Assembly (NCBI GenBank): GCA_030653365.1
Contig: JAURZL010000008.1
Coordinates: 40,008-104,007 of the forward strand
DNA from: Anaerolineaceae bacterium
GTDB taxonomy: Bacteria > Chloroflexota > Anaerolineae > Anaerolineales > Anaerolineaceae
Direction of reading: 5' to 3'
DNA: 64,000 nucleotides
Below the pieces are notes generated by a model, which saw nothing but the letters and a program-made list of their open reading frames with translations, had not been told where the DNA came from and ran no database searches. A program made the translations under genes and the position numbers. Positions 52,586 to 61,749 of the stretch are shown one piece after another. Numbering within the stretch: the first letter of the stretch is position 1; each line of letters starts with the position of its first letter.

Positions 52586-53836
52586 TTGGATAAAATTAAA
52601 AGAAAATATGAAATTCGAATAACCTTAATTTACTGGATTTTCAGTATTGTTTGGATATATACATCTGATTATCTCCTGGGAATTTCTATTCATGATCCGG
52701 AGTTGGTGACGAGAATACAGAACTATAAAGGCTGGGCTTTTGTCACAGCCAGTGCTGTTCTGATTTACATACTTGTTCGTCATTACTTGAATGCCCAGAG
52801 GACGACCGAAAAAAAATTGATTGAAAATGAGGAACGGTTGCGGCTTGCGGTTGAAAGTGCTCAGCAGGGGATTTATGATCTGAATATTCAGAGCGGTGAA
52901 ATTGTTGTGAATGAAATTTATGCCAAGACCCTGGGATTTGATTCGAGTTCGTTCACTGAGACATTTCAGGGTTGGTTAAGCAGGTTGCATCCTGAAGATA
53001 ATGATTATGTAACCACAGCTTTCCAAAATTACATTAGTGGTGTTTCTGATGAATATAGAATCGAATTTCGCCAAAGGAAAGCAAACGGAGATTGGATCTG
53101 GTTATTGTCGGTCGGAAGCATAGTTGAATACGATCCAGATGGAAAACCGTTGCGAATGCTGGGTACCCAAACGGATATTACTGATAGTAAAGCGAAAGAA
53201 TTGAAAATTTCTCATTTGTATGAGAGTTTACGGAATGCGAATGAGGATCTTTCGCAGGCATACGATGCGACAATTGAAGGCTGGTCACGAGCAATGGAAT
53301 TACGAGATCGTGAAACGGAAGGTCACACGCTGCGGGTGACTGCATTGACACTGCGGTTGGCAAGTATGGCTGGATTGAACGGGAAAGATCTTGTGCATAT
53401 CCGCCGCGGTGCACTCCTGCACGATATGGGAAAGTTGGGGATCCCGGATAGTATCCTGCTAAAACCTGGGCCTCTGGACGACCAAGAATGGAACTTGATG
53501 CGTAAACATCCAATCTTCGCCTATGAGATGCTTTCTCCGATCACATATTTACAAAAAGCAATCGATATTCCCTATTGCCATCATGAAAAAATGGATGGCA
53601 GCGGGTATCCGCGTGGATTAAAGGAGGCGGAGATTCCATTAGCCGCACGAATTTTCGCTGTGGTAGATGTGTTTGATGCACTTACCTCTAACAGACCATA
53701 TCGATCAGCCTGGACACTTGAAAAAACCCTGGCGTTCATTTCCGATGGTAGTGACACCCATTTTGATCCGAATGTTGTAAAACTTTTCTTTGAATTGATA
53801 CAATCCGAACCAAAGTGGTTGAATGGTAAATCCTGA
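52586..53836 (+). CDS. Membrane PAS-HD-GYP protein, c-di-GMP phosphodiesterase
   Basis: 416 aa. TTG start with AAGGA six bases before. Two helices (about 12-30 and 48-65), a PAS domain with PAC (about 80-200, ending LGTQTDITDS), a coiled linker (203-230), and an HD-GYP domain: H279-D280 in GALLHDMGKLGIPDSI, HH at 332-333 in YCHHEKMDGSGYP, DVFDALTSNRPYR and THFDPNVV. All residues for binding metals and cleaving c-di-GMP are present. It would counter the diguanylate cyclase at 6056. A gene fragment of the same type stands before it. Confidence 0.93.
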   Translation: MDKIKRKYEIRITLIYWIFSIVWIYTSDYLLGISIHDPELVTRIQNYKGWAFVTASAVLIYILVRHYLNAQRTTEKKLIENEERLRLAVESAQQGIYDLNIQSGEIVVNEIYAKTLGFDSSSFTETFQGWLSRLHPEDNDYVTTAFQNYISGVSDEYRIEFRQRKANGDWIWLLSVGSIVEYDPDGKPLRMLGTQTDITDSKAKELKISHLYESLRNANEDLSQAYDATIEGWSRAMELRDRETEGHTLRVTALTLRLASMAGLNGKDLVHIRRGALLHDMGKLGIPDSILLKPGPLDDQEWNLMRKHPIFAYEMLSPITYLQKAIDIPYCHHEKMDGSGYPRGLKEAEIPLAARIFAVVDVFDALTSNRPYRSAWTLEKTLAFISDGSDTHFDPNVVKLFFELIQSEPKWLNGKS

Positions 53837-53845
53837 TGGGTTTTG

Positions 53846-54484
53846 TTAGTTCTGATGATTTGAGCGGTTATTTTCAGATGAAGGTGTTTGATCAGGCACA
53901 AAAAATTCAATAGTATTAATCTGATCCAACGCCAGGGTAGAGACTGGTTTCGTTAGAAGCCAGAAAACCACCACCAGGTCACCTACAGCCCCGGAGGTGT
54001 TGATCACTAATGCAACCAGCACCATAGTTAAGGCTGAAATCGGTGCGATTGCGATCAGGAGGATACCAAATAACGTAATCAAAATTAATGGGGATATTCC
54101 TATGATGAGATATTGATTTCGAGGAAAATACCATCCCGGCATGGATGCGTAAGCGTAAGCTCCTTTGAAACCCACCACTGGTTTTTGCCTACTGAAAATC
54201 CAGAAGAAAAATGCATGAATTCCCTCATGGATTACCAAAACTGCCACGATAGAAAAAAATAACTTTCCCAAAGAAATCAGAATTGAAGAAAGGTTTGAAA
54301 AAGAAAATTGAAAAATATCGACTGCTTCTGTTCTGACTTGAATTATAAGCCAGCTGAAGAACCAGATCGAAAAAACCAGTAATACTAAACCAAGCAGGTT
54401 CATGAAAATTAATTGCTTCAAGTTTTTTAGATCAAATTTTCCGGATTTACGATAATCAGACGGCAGTATTTGAGTCGCTTTCAT
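53846..54484 (-). CDS. DUF3267 putative zinc metalloprotease
   Basis: 212 aa membrane protein with five helices. The zinc motif HEGIH lies in a helix (AVLVIHEGIHAFFFW), followed by the typical GAYAYASMPGWYF segment of DUF3267 and by a possible third-ligand region with NTSGAVGDL. The family is a set of predicted intramembrane zincins of unknown target. The gene ends nine bases from the HD-GYP stop, convergent. Confidence 0.86.
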   Translation of the reverse strand: MKATQILPSDYRKSGKFDLKNLKQLIFMNLLGLVLLVFSIWFFSWLIIQVRTEAVDIFQFSFSNLSSILISLGKLFFSIVAVLVIHEGIHAFFFWIFSRQKPVVGFKGAYAYASMPGWYFPRNQYLIIGISPLILITLFGILLIAIAPISALTMVLVALVINTSGAVGDLVVVFWLLTKPVSTLALDQINTIEFFVPDQTPSSENNRSNHQN

Positions 54485-54583
54485 TAGTAATCCTTTAATA
54501 CCTCTTTGTCTATTCTAATTTGTTCTACGAGTGGATGATTGATTTATTGAAAGTGTTATAATTTTTCCAGCACAAGAGGTTTT

Positions 54584-54673
54584 ATGCGGTCACGTAGAGC
54601 TTTATTATACATGCCAGGAGATGATCAACACAAAATCGAGAAAGCTGTTGTAGCTTATTCTGGAGGAAGATGA
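54584..54673 (+). pseudogene. 29-codon remnant of a CitE/HpcH-type lyase gene
   Basis: It reads MRSRRALLYMPGDDQHKIEK, then AVVAYSGGR and a stop. The first 20 residues are the canonical N terminus of HpcH/HpaI aldolase/citrate lyase beta (malyl-CoA lyase-like) proteins, which normally continue for about 250 more residues. The rest is missing and the frame ends by overlapping the ATG of the thioesterase gene. An internal deletion has probably joined the two ends of a lyase gene that once stood before the thioesterase. Confidence 0.72.
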
Positions 54674-55077
54674 TGATAAAACCTGGATTGGTCCATGAAA
54701 TAACTATGATTGTGGAACCGGAACATACTGCAGCAGCTGTTGCAGACAAATCTGAAATTGGACGATTAGCACCAGTGTTGAGTACCCCCTATTTAGTTGG
54801 ACTGATGGAAACTACAGCGCATGGTGCCATTCTGCCGTTTCTCACACCTGATCAAAGTGGTGTGGGTTCAATGATCCATATGAGGCACATGGCAGCCTCA
54901 CCGGTTGGTATGCAGGTACGGATTCGGGCTGAACTGCTGGAAGTTGTGGGGCGTAGACTGTTGTTTAAGGTAGAAGCCTGGGATGAAGTCGAAAAGATAG
55001 CGGAGGGCGAGCATGAACGCTACATTATTAATTGGGATCGTTTTATGGATGGCGTCAGAAAAAAAAGAGCTGGTTAA
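54670..55077 (+). CDS. FlK-like hot-dog thioesterase
   Basis: 135 aa with AGGAAG upstream. Starts MIKPGLVHEITMIVEPEHTAAAV and has the FlK pattern LSTPYLVGLMETTAHGAI, with the threonine/glutamate/histidine catalytic set, and GVGSMIHMRHMAASPVG. Members of this family hydrolyse fluoroacetyl-CoA or other acyl-CoAs. Here it overlaps by four bases with the CitE remnant, so its partner lyase may be gone and its present role is uncertain. Confidence 0.85.
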   Translation: MMIKPGLVHEITMIVEPEHTAAAVADKSEIGRLAPVLSTPYLVGLMETTAHGAILPFLTPDQSGVGSMIHMRHMAASPVGMQVRIRAELLEVVGRRLLFKVEAWDEVEKIAEGEHERYIINWDRFMDGVRKKRAG

Positions 55078-55205
55078 TTGCAGATATAGATTTTTTGTAG
55101 GATCAATTTGAGAGACATAATACCAATGGATAAGTTTTTAAAATGGTATAATATTGCCTATGTTGATAAACAATACTGATTTTATATAAAAAGCAGCCTA
55201 TACTG

Positions 55206-56111
55206 ATGAATTTTATTGGATATTTATTGAGACAATTAAATAGAAAAAATTTTTTGATGAGGGTACTCATCATTTTTATGATAGTAACTTTTCTGCCAAA
55301 TGAAAAGTCAACTGTGCTCGCTGGAGAGCCAATTAACCACACCGTTTATCTGCCAATTGTTTCAAAGAATTATGAAGAGTGGCTGGATTTATTTAATCAA
55401 TATCGGAAAATCGCTGGTTTGAATCCAGTGACGTCAAATAGCAGCTATAACTATGGATTGGGCTTACACACAAATTATTTACTCAAATGTCCAGAACAAG
55501 CATCCGTTAGTATGCATGCAGAAACAGTTTGTTCAGGGTGGACTGCTGAGGGAAGAACAGCTGGTGCTCAAAGCAATATGGTGTGGAACGGTGGACCAAA
55601 TTATTCAACCAGACAGTCGGTCGATATCTGGATGAGGTTTCCTTCTCATCGGTATAACATGTTGCATCCTGATATTTCGTCAAGTGGCTTCCATTTGTCT
55701 TGTGACAGCAGAAATTGTGCTGCTGGGCTGAATGTGTTAGGAAGTCTACCAACATCCGTAAATATAAGTAATAAAAACGTAATTTATCCAGTGGAAAATC
55801 AACAAGGAATTCCTCCTACTCAATTTCCAATTACATGGGCTTTTTATATGCCATGGAATTCTTCTACACCTGAATCAGATGAGGTTAGATTTGTTTCAGC
55901 TTCGATTGTTTATAATGTAAATCAATCAGTACCATTTACAGTGAGCGAACCGAACCATAATAATGGAACTTGGGATTATAAAAACCAAATCGTCTTAACG
56001 CCGAATAATTCGTTATTACCCAACCAAACATACCGAGTCAGAATGACTGTTTCATTTAAAAATCAAAATTATTACAAAGACTGGTCCTTTACCACCGCTT
56101 CTACACCTTAA
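55206..56111 (+). CDS. Secreted CAP-domain protein with C-terminal Ig-like domain
   Basis: 301 aa. A signal helix at about 18-32 is followed by a linker with HTVYLPIVSKNY, a motif frequent in secreted Chloroflexi proteins. CAP domain over about 57-190: LFNQYRKIAGLNPV, HTNYLLK, MHAETV, WMRFPSHRYNMLHP. After it, a domain of about 95 residues with LTPNNSLLPNQTYRVRMTVSF, the Ig-like/SbsA pattern. Several cysteines suggest disulfides outside the cell. It is AT-rich compared with neighbours. Confidence 0.83.
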   Translation: MNFIGYLLRQLNRKNFLMRVLIIFMIVTFLPNEKSTVLAGEPINHTVYLPIVSKNYEEWLDLFNQYRKIAGLNPVTSNSSYNYGLGLHTNYLLKCPEQASVSMHAETVCSGWTAEGRTAGAQSNMVWNGGPNYSTRQSVDIWMRFPSHRYNMLHPDISSSGFHLSCDSRNCAAGLNVLGSLPTSVNISNKNVIYPVENQQGIPPTQFPITWAFYMPWNSSTPESDEVRFVSASIVYNVNQSVPFTVSEPNHNNGTWDYKNQIVLTPNNSLLPNQTYRVRMTVSFKNQNYYKDWSFTTASTP

Positions 56112-56183
56112 ACAAACACATTTATTCAATTTTTTTCTGTCAATTTTTTTCTACTAAGATTTAGAGAATTGGTTTATAATATT

Positions 56184-56228
56184 AGTATTGAGCGCCTGGG
56201 TGCCCCCCTCACCCCGGTGCTCAATACT
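56184..56228. terminator. Long hairpin downstream of the CAP gene
   Basis: AGTATTGAGC (56184-56193) pairs with GCTCAATACT (56219-56228); the inner arms GCCTGGGTG and CACCCCGGT extend it with a wobble and one mismatch, around a C-rich loop. Only three T follow, so it is a weak terminator or a mobile repeat hairpin. Confidence 0.55.
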
Positions 56229-56333
56229 TTAATTGACTGATTGCTAATTTGATCGTATGAGGAAATAAATATTGTGCTTGATATTTATTGATTTATGAGT
56301 AATATGGATGTGAATCCATCTTAGGTGACAATT

Positions 56334-56894
56334 ATGAATCAGCATTTTATAAAGATAATGTTATTAATTGGTATGTTTATCCTGCTACTTCCATCCTGCA
56401 ACTTGCCACAGTCTACGCTTCCCACCAATACGCCAAACCAAACGCAACCTGAAGACACAGCAACAGTAGCGACAGCAATCACTTCCACAGATCAAATAGG
56501 ATTGATCTTCCTTGTGGCACTGGAGGATAATGGAGTTTCAGGGAAAAAAATTGGTTGCGAAGATAGTCTGGTAGCTGTTGAGGTACCATTAGTCCCGGTT
56601 AAACCTGATCCATGGTCGGCTCTATCGGCGTTATTCTCCCTCGATCAACCGTATTTTGGAGAATCAGGATTATACAATTCCCTGTACCAATCAAATCTGA
56701 ATATCCTGGAAATTGAAATTGATAATATGACTGCCAAAATTTATCTGGAAGGGGAATTAATGTTGGGAGGGGTTTGCGATAACCCGCGGGTAGAGGAACA
56801 AATTCTGGCGACCATATTACAATTCGAGGAATACAATACGGCTGAGGTATATATCAATGGTGTGTTATTACAGGATCTGCTTTCATTGCAGTAA
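56334..56894 (+). CDS. GerMN-domain lipoprotein
   Basis: 186 aa from the ATG at 56334; a GTG three codons before is possible. Lipobox LLLPSC-N, Pro/Thr linker, then a GerMN-like domain: GCEDSLVAVEVPLVP, ALSALFSL, LNILEIEIDNMTAKIYLEGELMLGGVCDNPRVEEQI, and FEEYNTAEVYINGVLL. These domains occur in lipoproteins of spore formers and of Chloroflexi; role is structural or unknown. Located before, and co-oriented with, the radical SAM gene. Confidence 0.85.
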   Translation: MNQHFIKIMLLIGMFILLLPSCNLPQSTLPTNTPNQTQPEDTATVATAITSTDQIGLIFLVALEDNGVSGKKIGCEDSLVAVEVPLVPVKPDPWSALSALFSLDQPYFGESGLYNSLYQSNLNILEIEIDNMTAKIYLEGELMLGGVCDNPRVEEQILATILQFEEYNTAEVYINGVLLQDLLSLQ

Positions 56895-57008
56895 GAATTA
56901 AGCTGCTAGTCTAAATGAAAAAGGCAAAAGGGGGCGGAAAAAGGTGAGTGGGGGAAATTATATAGATATAATGTCCTGTTTTGCAGTACAATCTGCATAG
57001 GTGAGATA

Positions 57009-57899
57009 ATGTCCTTCTATCAGAATTTACGCCATTATACATATCTTTTCTATCATTATGTATTGCAACGTGACAAACCATTGCTGGCCAGTTTTAAATT
57101 GACTTATCGCTGTAATCTAACCTGCCAGCAATGTCCGTTTTATTCCATGCAGTCAGAAGAGCTGCGCTTCGAGCAGGTACAGGAAATCTTGAACCGCCTG
57201 TATCAACGAGGCAATCGTCTGCTGGTGCTGGAAGGCGGGGAGCCTATGCTCTGGAAAGATGGAAAATCTACCATCCATGATGTGGTAGCGGCTGCTCGTA
57301 AGCGATTCTTCAGTGTGGGGATGACGACCAATGGCACCTTGCCGCTTGATGTGGCGGTGGACACCCTCTGGGTCAGTTTGGATGGTTTACGGACGACGCA
57401 TAATGCCCTGCGGGGAGCTCCTATTTTCGACCAGGTGATGAAAAATATTACAGCCAGTCGACATCCTCGTTTGTTTGCGCATATCACAATCAATTCAGTT
57501 AATGCATCCGAAATTCCAGCTCTCATTCAGTTCCTGCAGAACAAAGTAAGGGGAATGACGGTTCAGTTTTACTACCCTTATAACCAACAGGACGCGTTGT
57601 TTTTGGATTTTGAACGTCGCGAGATTTTACTGAGTGAGATCATTTCGATGAAACGTGAGGGTTATCCAATTCTTAATTCCTTTGCTGCATTGAAAGCATT
57701 AAAACGCAATACCTGGCGCTGTGATGATCGACTGGTTGATAATGCCAATCCGGACGGCAGTATCAACCAGGGTTGTTATCTGAAGAACAGAGCGGATATC
57801 GATTGCGAAAAATGTGGTTTTTCTCCCCATACCGAAATATCGTTGGCTTGTCAGGCGAATCTGCAAAGTATTCTGGCTGGGCATAAAATTTTCTTCTGA
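57009..57899 (+). CDS. Radical SAM protein
   Basis: 296 aa. The [4Fe-4S]-binding motif CNLTCQQC has cysteines at residues 35, 39 and 42, followed by GGEPMLWKD and a TNGTLPL segment, as in MoaA/PqqE/SPASM-type proteins. Near the C terminus more cysteines (WRCDDR, GCYLKNRADIDCEKCGF) suggest a partial SPASM or auxiliary cluster. The target, peptide or small molecule, is unknown; no precursor peptide seen next to it. The N-terminal 25 residues have an aromatic amphipathic helix (YTYLFYHYVLQRD) which could touch the membrane. Confidence 0.9.
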   Translation: MSFYQNLRHYTYLFYHYVLQRDKPLLASFKLTYRCNLTCQQCPFYSMQSEELRFEQVQEILNRLYQRGNRLLVLEGGEPMLWKDGKSTIHDVVAAARKRFFSVGMTTNGTLPLDVAVDTLWVSLDGLRTTHNALRGAPIFDQVMKNITASRHPRLFAHITINSVNASEIPALIQFLQNKVRGMTVQFYYPYNQQDALFLDFERREILLSEIISMKREGYPILNSFAALKALKRNTWRCDDRLVDNANPDGSINQGCYLKNRADIDCEKCGFSPHTEISLACQANLQSILAGHKIFF

Positions 57900-58055
57900 C
57901 ATGTTTCAAAATGAAGAATAAAAAATTACCTTACCAAACACTGCGAAGCATGTGATGACTTAATTCACTAAACAATCTGCTATTCTTCCTTAAGAGCTAC
58001 TATTCTTCAATAAAGCATTTATAATGAAGAAAATTACTGATTAATAAGGTGAATA

Positions 58056-58940
58056 ATGGTTTATTTATTGGTTGTTTCGATTATCTGGGCTTTTTCATTT
58101 GGATTGATTAAAAATCAACTGGCTGGACTGGATGCAAATTTTATTGCAGCTGCGCGTCTCTTGATTTCTTTGTTGGTGTTCATCCCTTTTTTAAGGGTGA
58201 AAGGTCTTACAAAAAAACATACCGGTTGGCTGTTGCTAGTGGGGGCAGTTCAATATGGGGTGATGTACATTGCTTACAACTACGCATTCCAATACTTAAA
58301 GGCGTATGAGGTAGCTTTATTCACCATCTTTACCCCAATATATGTAACCCTGATGAATGATGCCATTCGAAGACGCATGCATTGGGTTAGTTTGCTGGCT
58401 ACCATGGTAACGGTGGTTGGGACTGCAATCGTCCGGCGTGGGGGTGTGATCCAATCCGATATTCTGACAGGTTTTCTGATCGTACAGATTTCAAACCTTG
58501 GTTTTGCCTTCGGGCAGGTGTATTATCGCGAGATCATGGCAGGACTGCCAATTGGAAAATTTGACAACCTCAAAGTATTTGGCCTGCTCTATCTGGGTGG
58601 TTTTATAACGGCTGGTCTTTCTGCTGCCGTATTCACACCCTGGTCGTCGTTCGCCATCACCAATGAACAAATCATGGTTCTGGTTTATTTGGGGGCTATC
58701 GCATCTGGTCTCAGTTTCTTCCTCTGGAATGTTGGAGCACGCAAAGTCAATGCAGGCTCACTGGCGATTTTCAATGATCTCAAAATTCCTTTGGCTGTGA
58801 TTGTATCTATCGTATTTTTCGGTGAGCAAGCCAGCTGGTTTAATTTAATCGTCGGTGGTGGAATTGCTGTGGCAGCGCTCCTCTTAAATGAATGGTATAT
58901 TCGCCGCCAGAAAAGACTCAATGTCGCAACTGCCGGATAA
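58056..58940 (+). CDS. EamA/DMT-family transporter
   Basis: 294 aa with ten helices in two EamA halves (IIWAFSFGLIKNQLAGLDANF at the start; GFLIVQISNLGFAFGQVYYRE in the second half). It ends with a short positive tail. This resembles the carboxylate/amino acid/amine transporter (CAAT) subgroup. AAGG precedes the ATG. A bidirectional terminator follows. Confidence 0.88.
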   Translation: MVYLLVVSIIWAFSFGLIKNQLAGLDANFIAAARLLISLLVFIPFLRVKGLTKKHTGWLLLVGAVQYGVMYIAYNYAFQYLKAYEVALFTIFTPIYVTLMNDAIRRRMHWVSLLATMVTVVGTAIVRRGGVIQSDILTGFLIVQISNLGFAFGQVYYREIMAGLPIGKFDNLKVFGLLYLGGFITAGLSAAVFTPWSSFAITNEQIMVLVYLGAIASGLSFFLWNVGARKVNAGSLAIFNDLKIPLAVIVSIVFFGEQASWFNLIVGGGIAVAALLLNEWYIRRQKRLNVATAG

Positions 58941-58998
58941 GCTTTTTTAAATAAACTAACATAAACCCTGGTTTACAATGGGAGGGTTTGTCAGAAGT

Positions 58999-59038
58999 CA
59001 TATTGTGATCTAAATTTCTAAGATCACAATATGTTTTT
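58999..59038. terminator. Bidirectional rho-independent terminator
   Basis: CATATTGTGATCT (58999-59011) pairs perfectly with AGATCACAATATG (59021-59033), followed by TTTTT. It separates the EamA gene from the convergent ABC operon. Confidence 0.9.
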
Positions 59039-59043
59039 AATTA

Positions 59044-59835
59044 TTAACTGGATGCGCTGTGATATCTGCGAATTCCACTTCGGAATAGCCACGAAGCGGC
59101 GATAAGCAATAAAACAGCTGCTCCAAGGCTGGTGAATGCCATGCCAGACCCGATCTGACCACTTATAGCCTGGGCTGGTATCGTTGTGATTAATCCAATC
59201 GGTATAATCCAGGTAAGCAAAATACGAATAAATGGTGGATAAATACCAATGGGATAACGTGCCAACTGGAACAATGCATCAAAAACCCAGGTGATCAGAA
59301 AACCGGGACTCCAGAAAGCGAGAGCACTCAAGCCAAGCAGTAGAGCATAGATAATCAATGTGCCTGCAGCCAGTGTAATGGCGAATAAAAACCAGTTCAG
59401 CCAGGTGAGTGGGTCAGGACTTTGTGATACGGAGTAAAAAAGTACGCCTACTCCCAAAGCGAGATCAAGCAATGAAAAAAAGCGCCAAATGCGGAAAGTG
59501 ACCAGAAATTGGATGTTGACTGGACGGATCAAACTGAAGTCAAAATTACCATTCCAGACTTCCTGCCCCATACCTACCAGCGTTTCGAGGCTGGGTCCAA
59601 TGAATAACCCCCGTAAAGCTCCGATGATCAGGTAGACTGCCATCACACCTACTGTGGCGCTGAATGTCCAGCCATTCAGGTCGTTGATTTGGTTAAAGAG
59701 GATCAGAATGGCAGCTAATGCTACCACCAGATTGAGAAGTGAATGTAGTAGATTGATCCAGAAATTGGCACGGTAAGCCAGATCCTGCTGAAGAGAAGCA
59801 CGCATAAAACTTCTGATTAGTTTTAGATAATACAT
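59044..59835 (-). CDS. ABC-2-family permease, subunit 2
   Basis: 263 aa, six helices. Pattern of the ABC-2 (DUF990-type) permeases found with one NatA-like ATPase: short positive start (YYLKLIRSFMRASLQQDLAYRANF), VWNGNFDFSLIRPVNIQFLV on the cytoplasmic side, RYPIGIYPPFIRILLTWIIP near the end. It is one bp behind its homologous partner at 59837. Substrate unknown. Confidence 0.88.
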   Translation of the reverse strand: MYYLKLIRSFMRASLQQDLAYRANFWINLLHSLLNLVVALAAILILFNQINDLNGWTFSATVGVMAVYLIIGALRGLFIGPSLETLVGMGQEVWNGNFDFSLIRPVNIQFLVTFRIWRFFSLLDLALGVGVLFYSVSQSPDPLTWLNWFLFAITLAAGTLIIYALLLGLSALAFWSPGFLITWVFDALFQLARYPIGIYPPFIRILLTWIIPIGLITTIPAQAISGQIGSGMAFTSLGAAVLLLIAASWLFRSGIRRYHSASS

Positions 59836-59836
59836 G

Positions 59837-60628
59837 TCAGCCTCCTATGGCGCTGTAACGGAACAAACCTTTTCTCCAGACAATCCAACTTGACAAAGCA
59901 GCGATGGACAACCAGACAGATTGGATGGTGATTCCGATCAGGATTTGTTGAGAAGTCAGGTTGGCGGTCAGGATTTCGACTGGGAAACCAACCATATAAC
60001 GAAAAGGCAGGAATTCTGCCAATTTTTGAAGCGCACCTGGTAAGATGGCAACCGGGGCAATCATCCCGGAGAAAATAAAAATCATTGAATCCTGTAAAGC
60101 GAGCAAGGCATCGGCACGGGTTGCCCAGAAAGCCAGCATGGCAATCCATAATCCCCACAGGAAACGCAATCCCCAGGCGAACAGCAATGCAATCCAGAAG
60201 ACTAAAAAGTGATTGAGTGGAAAAGTGAATTGAGGTTTGAGCAGGACAACCAGCACCAGAACGATGGGAACGGTAAAAACCAGGTACACTACCTTTCCGG
60301 CGATCTCGCTCGAAAGAATTTGATAGAGCGGCGAAAGAGGGCGAATCAGCCAGTGATTGAGACTGCCTTCGCGGATAATGTCGCCGACTGTCCAATTTGA
60401 TTGTGAATACGTCAATTGATTGACCAGGATTAACACCAGGTAGTAGGCAACGAAGGCACCACGTTCAATACCGCCGACGGCACCGTCACCTGCAGCTGCG
60501 GTCCAGACAAACATCGCTACCAGCGGCGGAACCATCCAGCCAAATGCCAGGATGAAAAAGAAGCTGCGATATTGCATCCAGGATAACCATGTACTGCGAA
60601 TCAATGCAAATCCACCACGATGATTCAT
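59837..60628 (-). CDS. ABC-2-family permease, subunit 1
   Basis: 263 aa, six helices, same length and layout as the following gene, with YSQSNWTVGDIIREGSLNHWLIRPLSPLYQILSSEIAGK as the cytoplasmic segment. The start overlaps the ATPase stop by four bases. The two permeases are expected to form a heterodimer with two copies of the ATPase. Confidence 0.88.
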   Translation of the reverse strand: MNHRGGFALIRSTWLSWMQYRSFFFILAFGWMVPPLVAMFVWTAAAGDGAVGGIERGAFVAYYLVLILVNQLTYSQSNWTVGDIIREGSLNHWLIRPLSPLYQILSSEIAGKVVYLVFTVPIVLVLVVLLKPQFTFPLNHFLVFWIALLFAWGLRFLWGLWIAMLAFWATRADALLALQDSMIFIFSGMIAPVAILPGALQKLAEFLPFRYMVGFPVEILTANLTSQQILIGITIQSVWLSIAALSSWIVWRKGLFRYSAIGG

Positions 60629-61620
60629 AAGACTCCCTCCTGGTAAACACGGTCAATAACAGATTCCAGGGCTGGTTCTTCGACAACCAGATCGCTTACC
60701 GGAAGGCGTTTCAGTAATTCAGCTGTAATTGCGGCTGTGCGGGATCGATTGACCCGTAAAGTGAAATTGTGGTGATTACGTTCAATAATTTCTGCTCCGT
60801 CTGGCAGCCAGTCTACTCTTTTTTCTTCGGATTGTCCTTCACTCAAAGTCAAGCGAATGATTTTACTGTTGGTTAACAAGGTAGAAAGGCCATTAAGGGC
60901 GCCATCGTACAATAATTCTCCATGATGAATCAGTAGAATACGCTGGCAGAGTCGTTCAATATCAGCCATATAGTGGCTGGTGAGCAGGATAGTCGCCTGG
61001 TGGTGGCGGTTATACTCGAGTATGAAATTTCTCAGCCGATTCTGCACTGAGATATCCAACCCGAGAGTCGGTTCATCCAAAAAAAGGACTTTCGGCTGGT
61101 GTAATAAACTGGCGACCAGTTCACATTTCATGCGTTCTCCTAATGAGAGGTTACGTACTGGTTTGCGCAGAATTTCGGACATGTCCAGCAAAGCAACCAT
61201 CTCATCGATGCGTTGTCGTAGGGTTTCTTTTGGAATTCGGTAAATTTCACCCAGTACCTGGAAGGTGTCTAGCGGTGGGATATCCCAGAGCATCTGACTT
61301 TTATTCCCGAGGACAATACTGATTTGTGAAAGAAACGTATTTCCGCGTTTTCCAGGTATAGAACCGTTAACCACAATCTCACCGCTGCTGGGCTGCAGTA
61401 ACCCGGTCAGCATCTTAAGGGTAGTGGTCTTGCCAGCCCCATTTGGACCAATCAGCGCGACCATCTCTCCAGGGTTGATAGAAAAGCTGATTGATTTGAC
61501 TGCTTCTACCTCCAGGAATTGCGGTTGGCTCAGGCTACGTATGGCTGCACGCAACCCTGGTTCGCGTTGAGGGACTCGATAGGTTTTAGACAAATGGTTA
61601 ACTGAAATAATAGGGGGCAT
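60625..61620 (-). CDS. ABC-2-family exporter ATP-binding protein
   Basis: 331 aa. Walker A GPNGAGKTT, Q-loop VLGNKSQMLWDIPPLD, signature LSLGERMKCELVASLL (LSLGE in place of LSGGQ, common in this subgroup), Walker B VLFLDEPTLGLDI, H-loop LTSHYM. The C-terminal region of about 90 residues is regulatory. AAGGAG precedes the ATG. First gene of the three-gene operon. Confidence 0.92.
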   Translation of the reverse strand: MPPIISVNHLSKTYRVPQREPGLRAAIRSLSQPQFLEVEAVKSISFSINPGEMVALIGPNGAGKTTTLKMLTGLLQPSSGEIVVNGSIPGKRGNTFLSQISIVLGNKSQMLWDIPPLDTFQVLGEIYRIPKETLRQRIDEMVALLDMSEILRKPVRNLSLGERMKCELVASLLHQPKVLFLDEPTLGLDISVQNRLRNFILEYNRHHQATILLTSHYMADIERLCQRILLIHHGELLYDGALNGLSTLLTNSKIIRLTLSEGQSEEKRVDWLPDGAEIIERNHHNFTLRVNRSRTAAITAELLKRLPVSDLVVEEPALESVIDRVYQEGVL

Positions 61621-61749
61621 TTTTCTCCTTAAAATTTAAAAATTTCAAACCCAATATGATCTTACAACATTGGTGGACATTAGGAGGGTTTGTTTAACTC
61701 CAAATGTGGTTTTCAATTATTTTGTTTGGATATTTATCTAAGATCGCTT

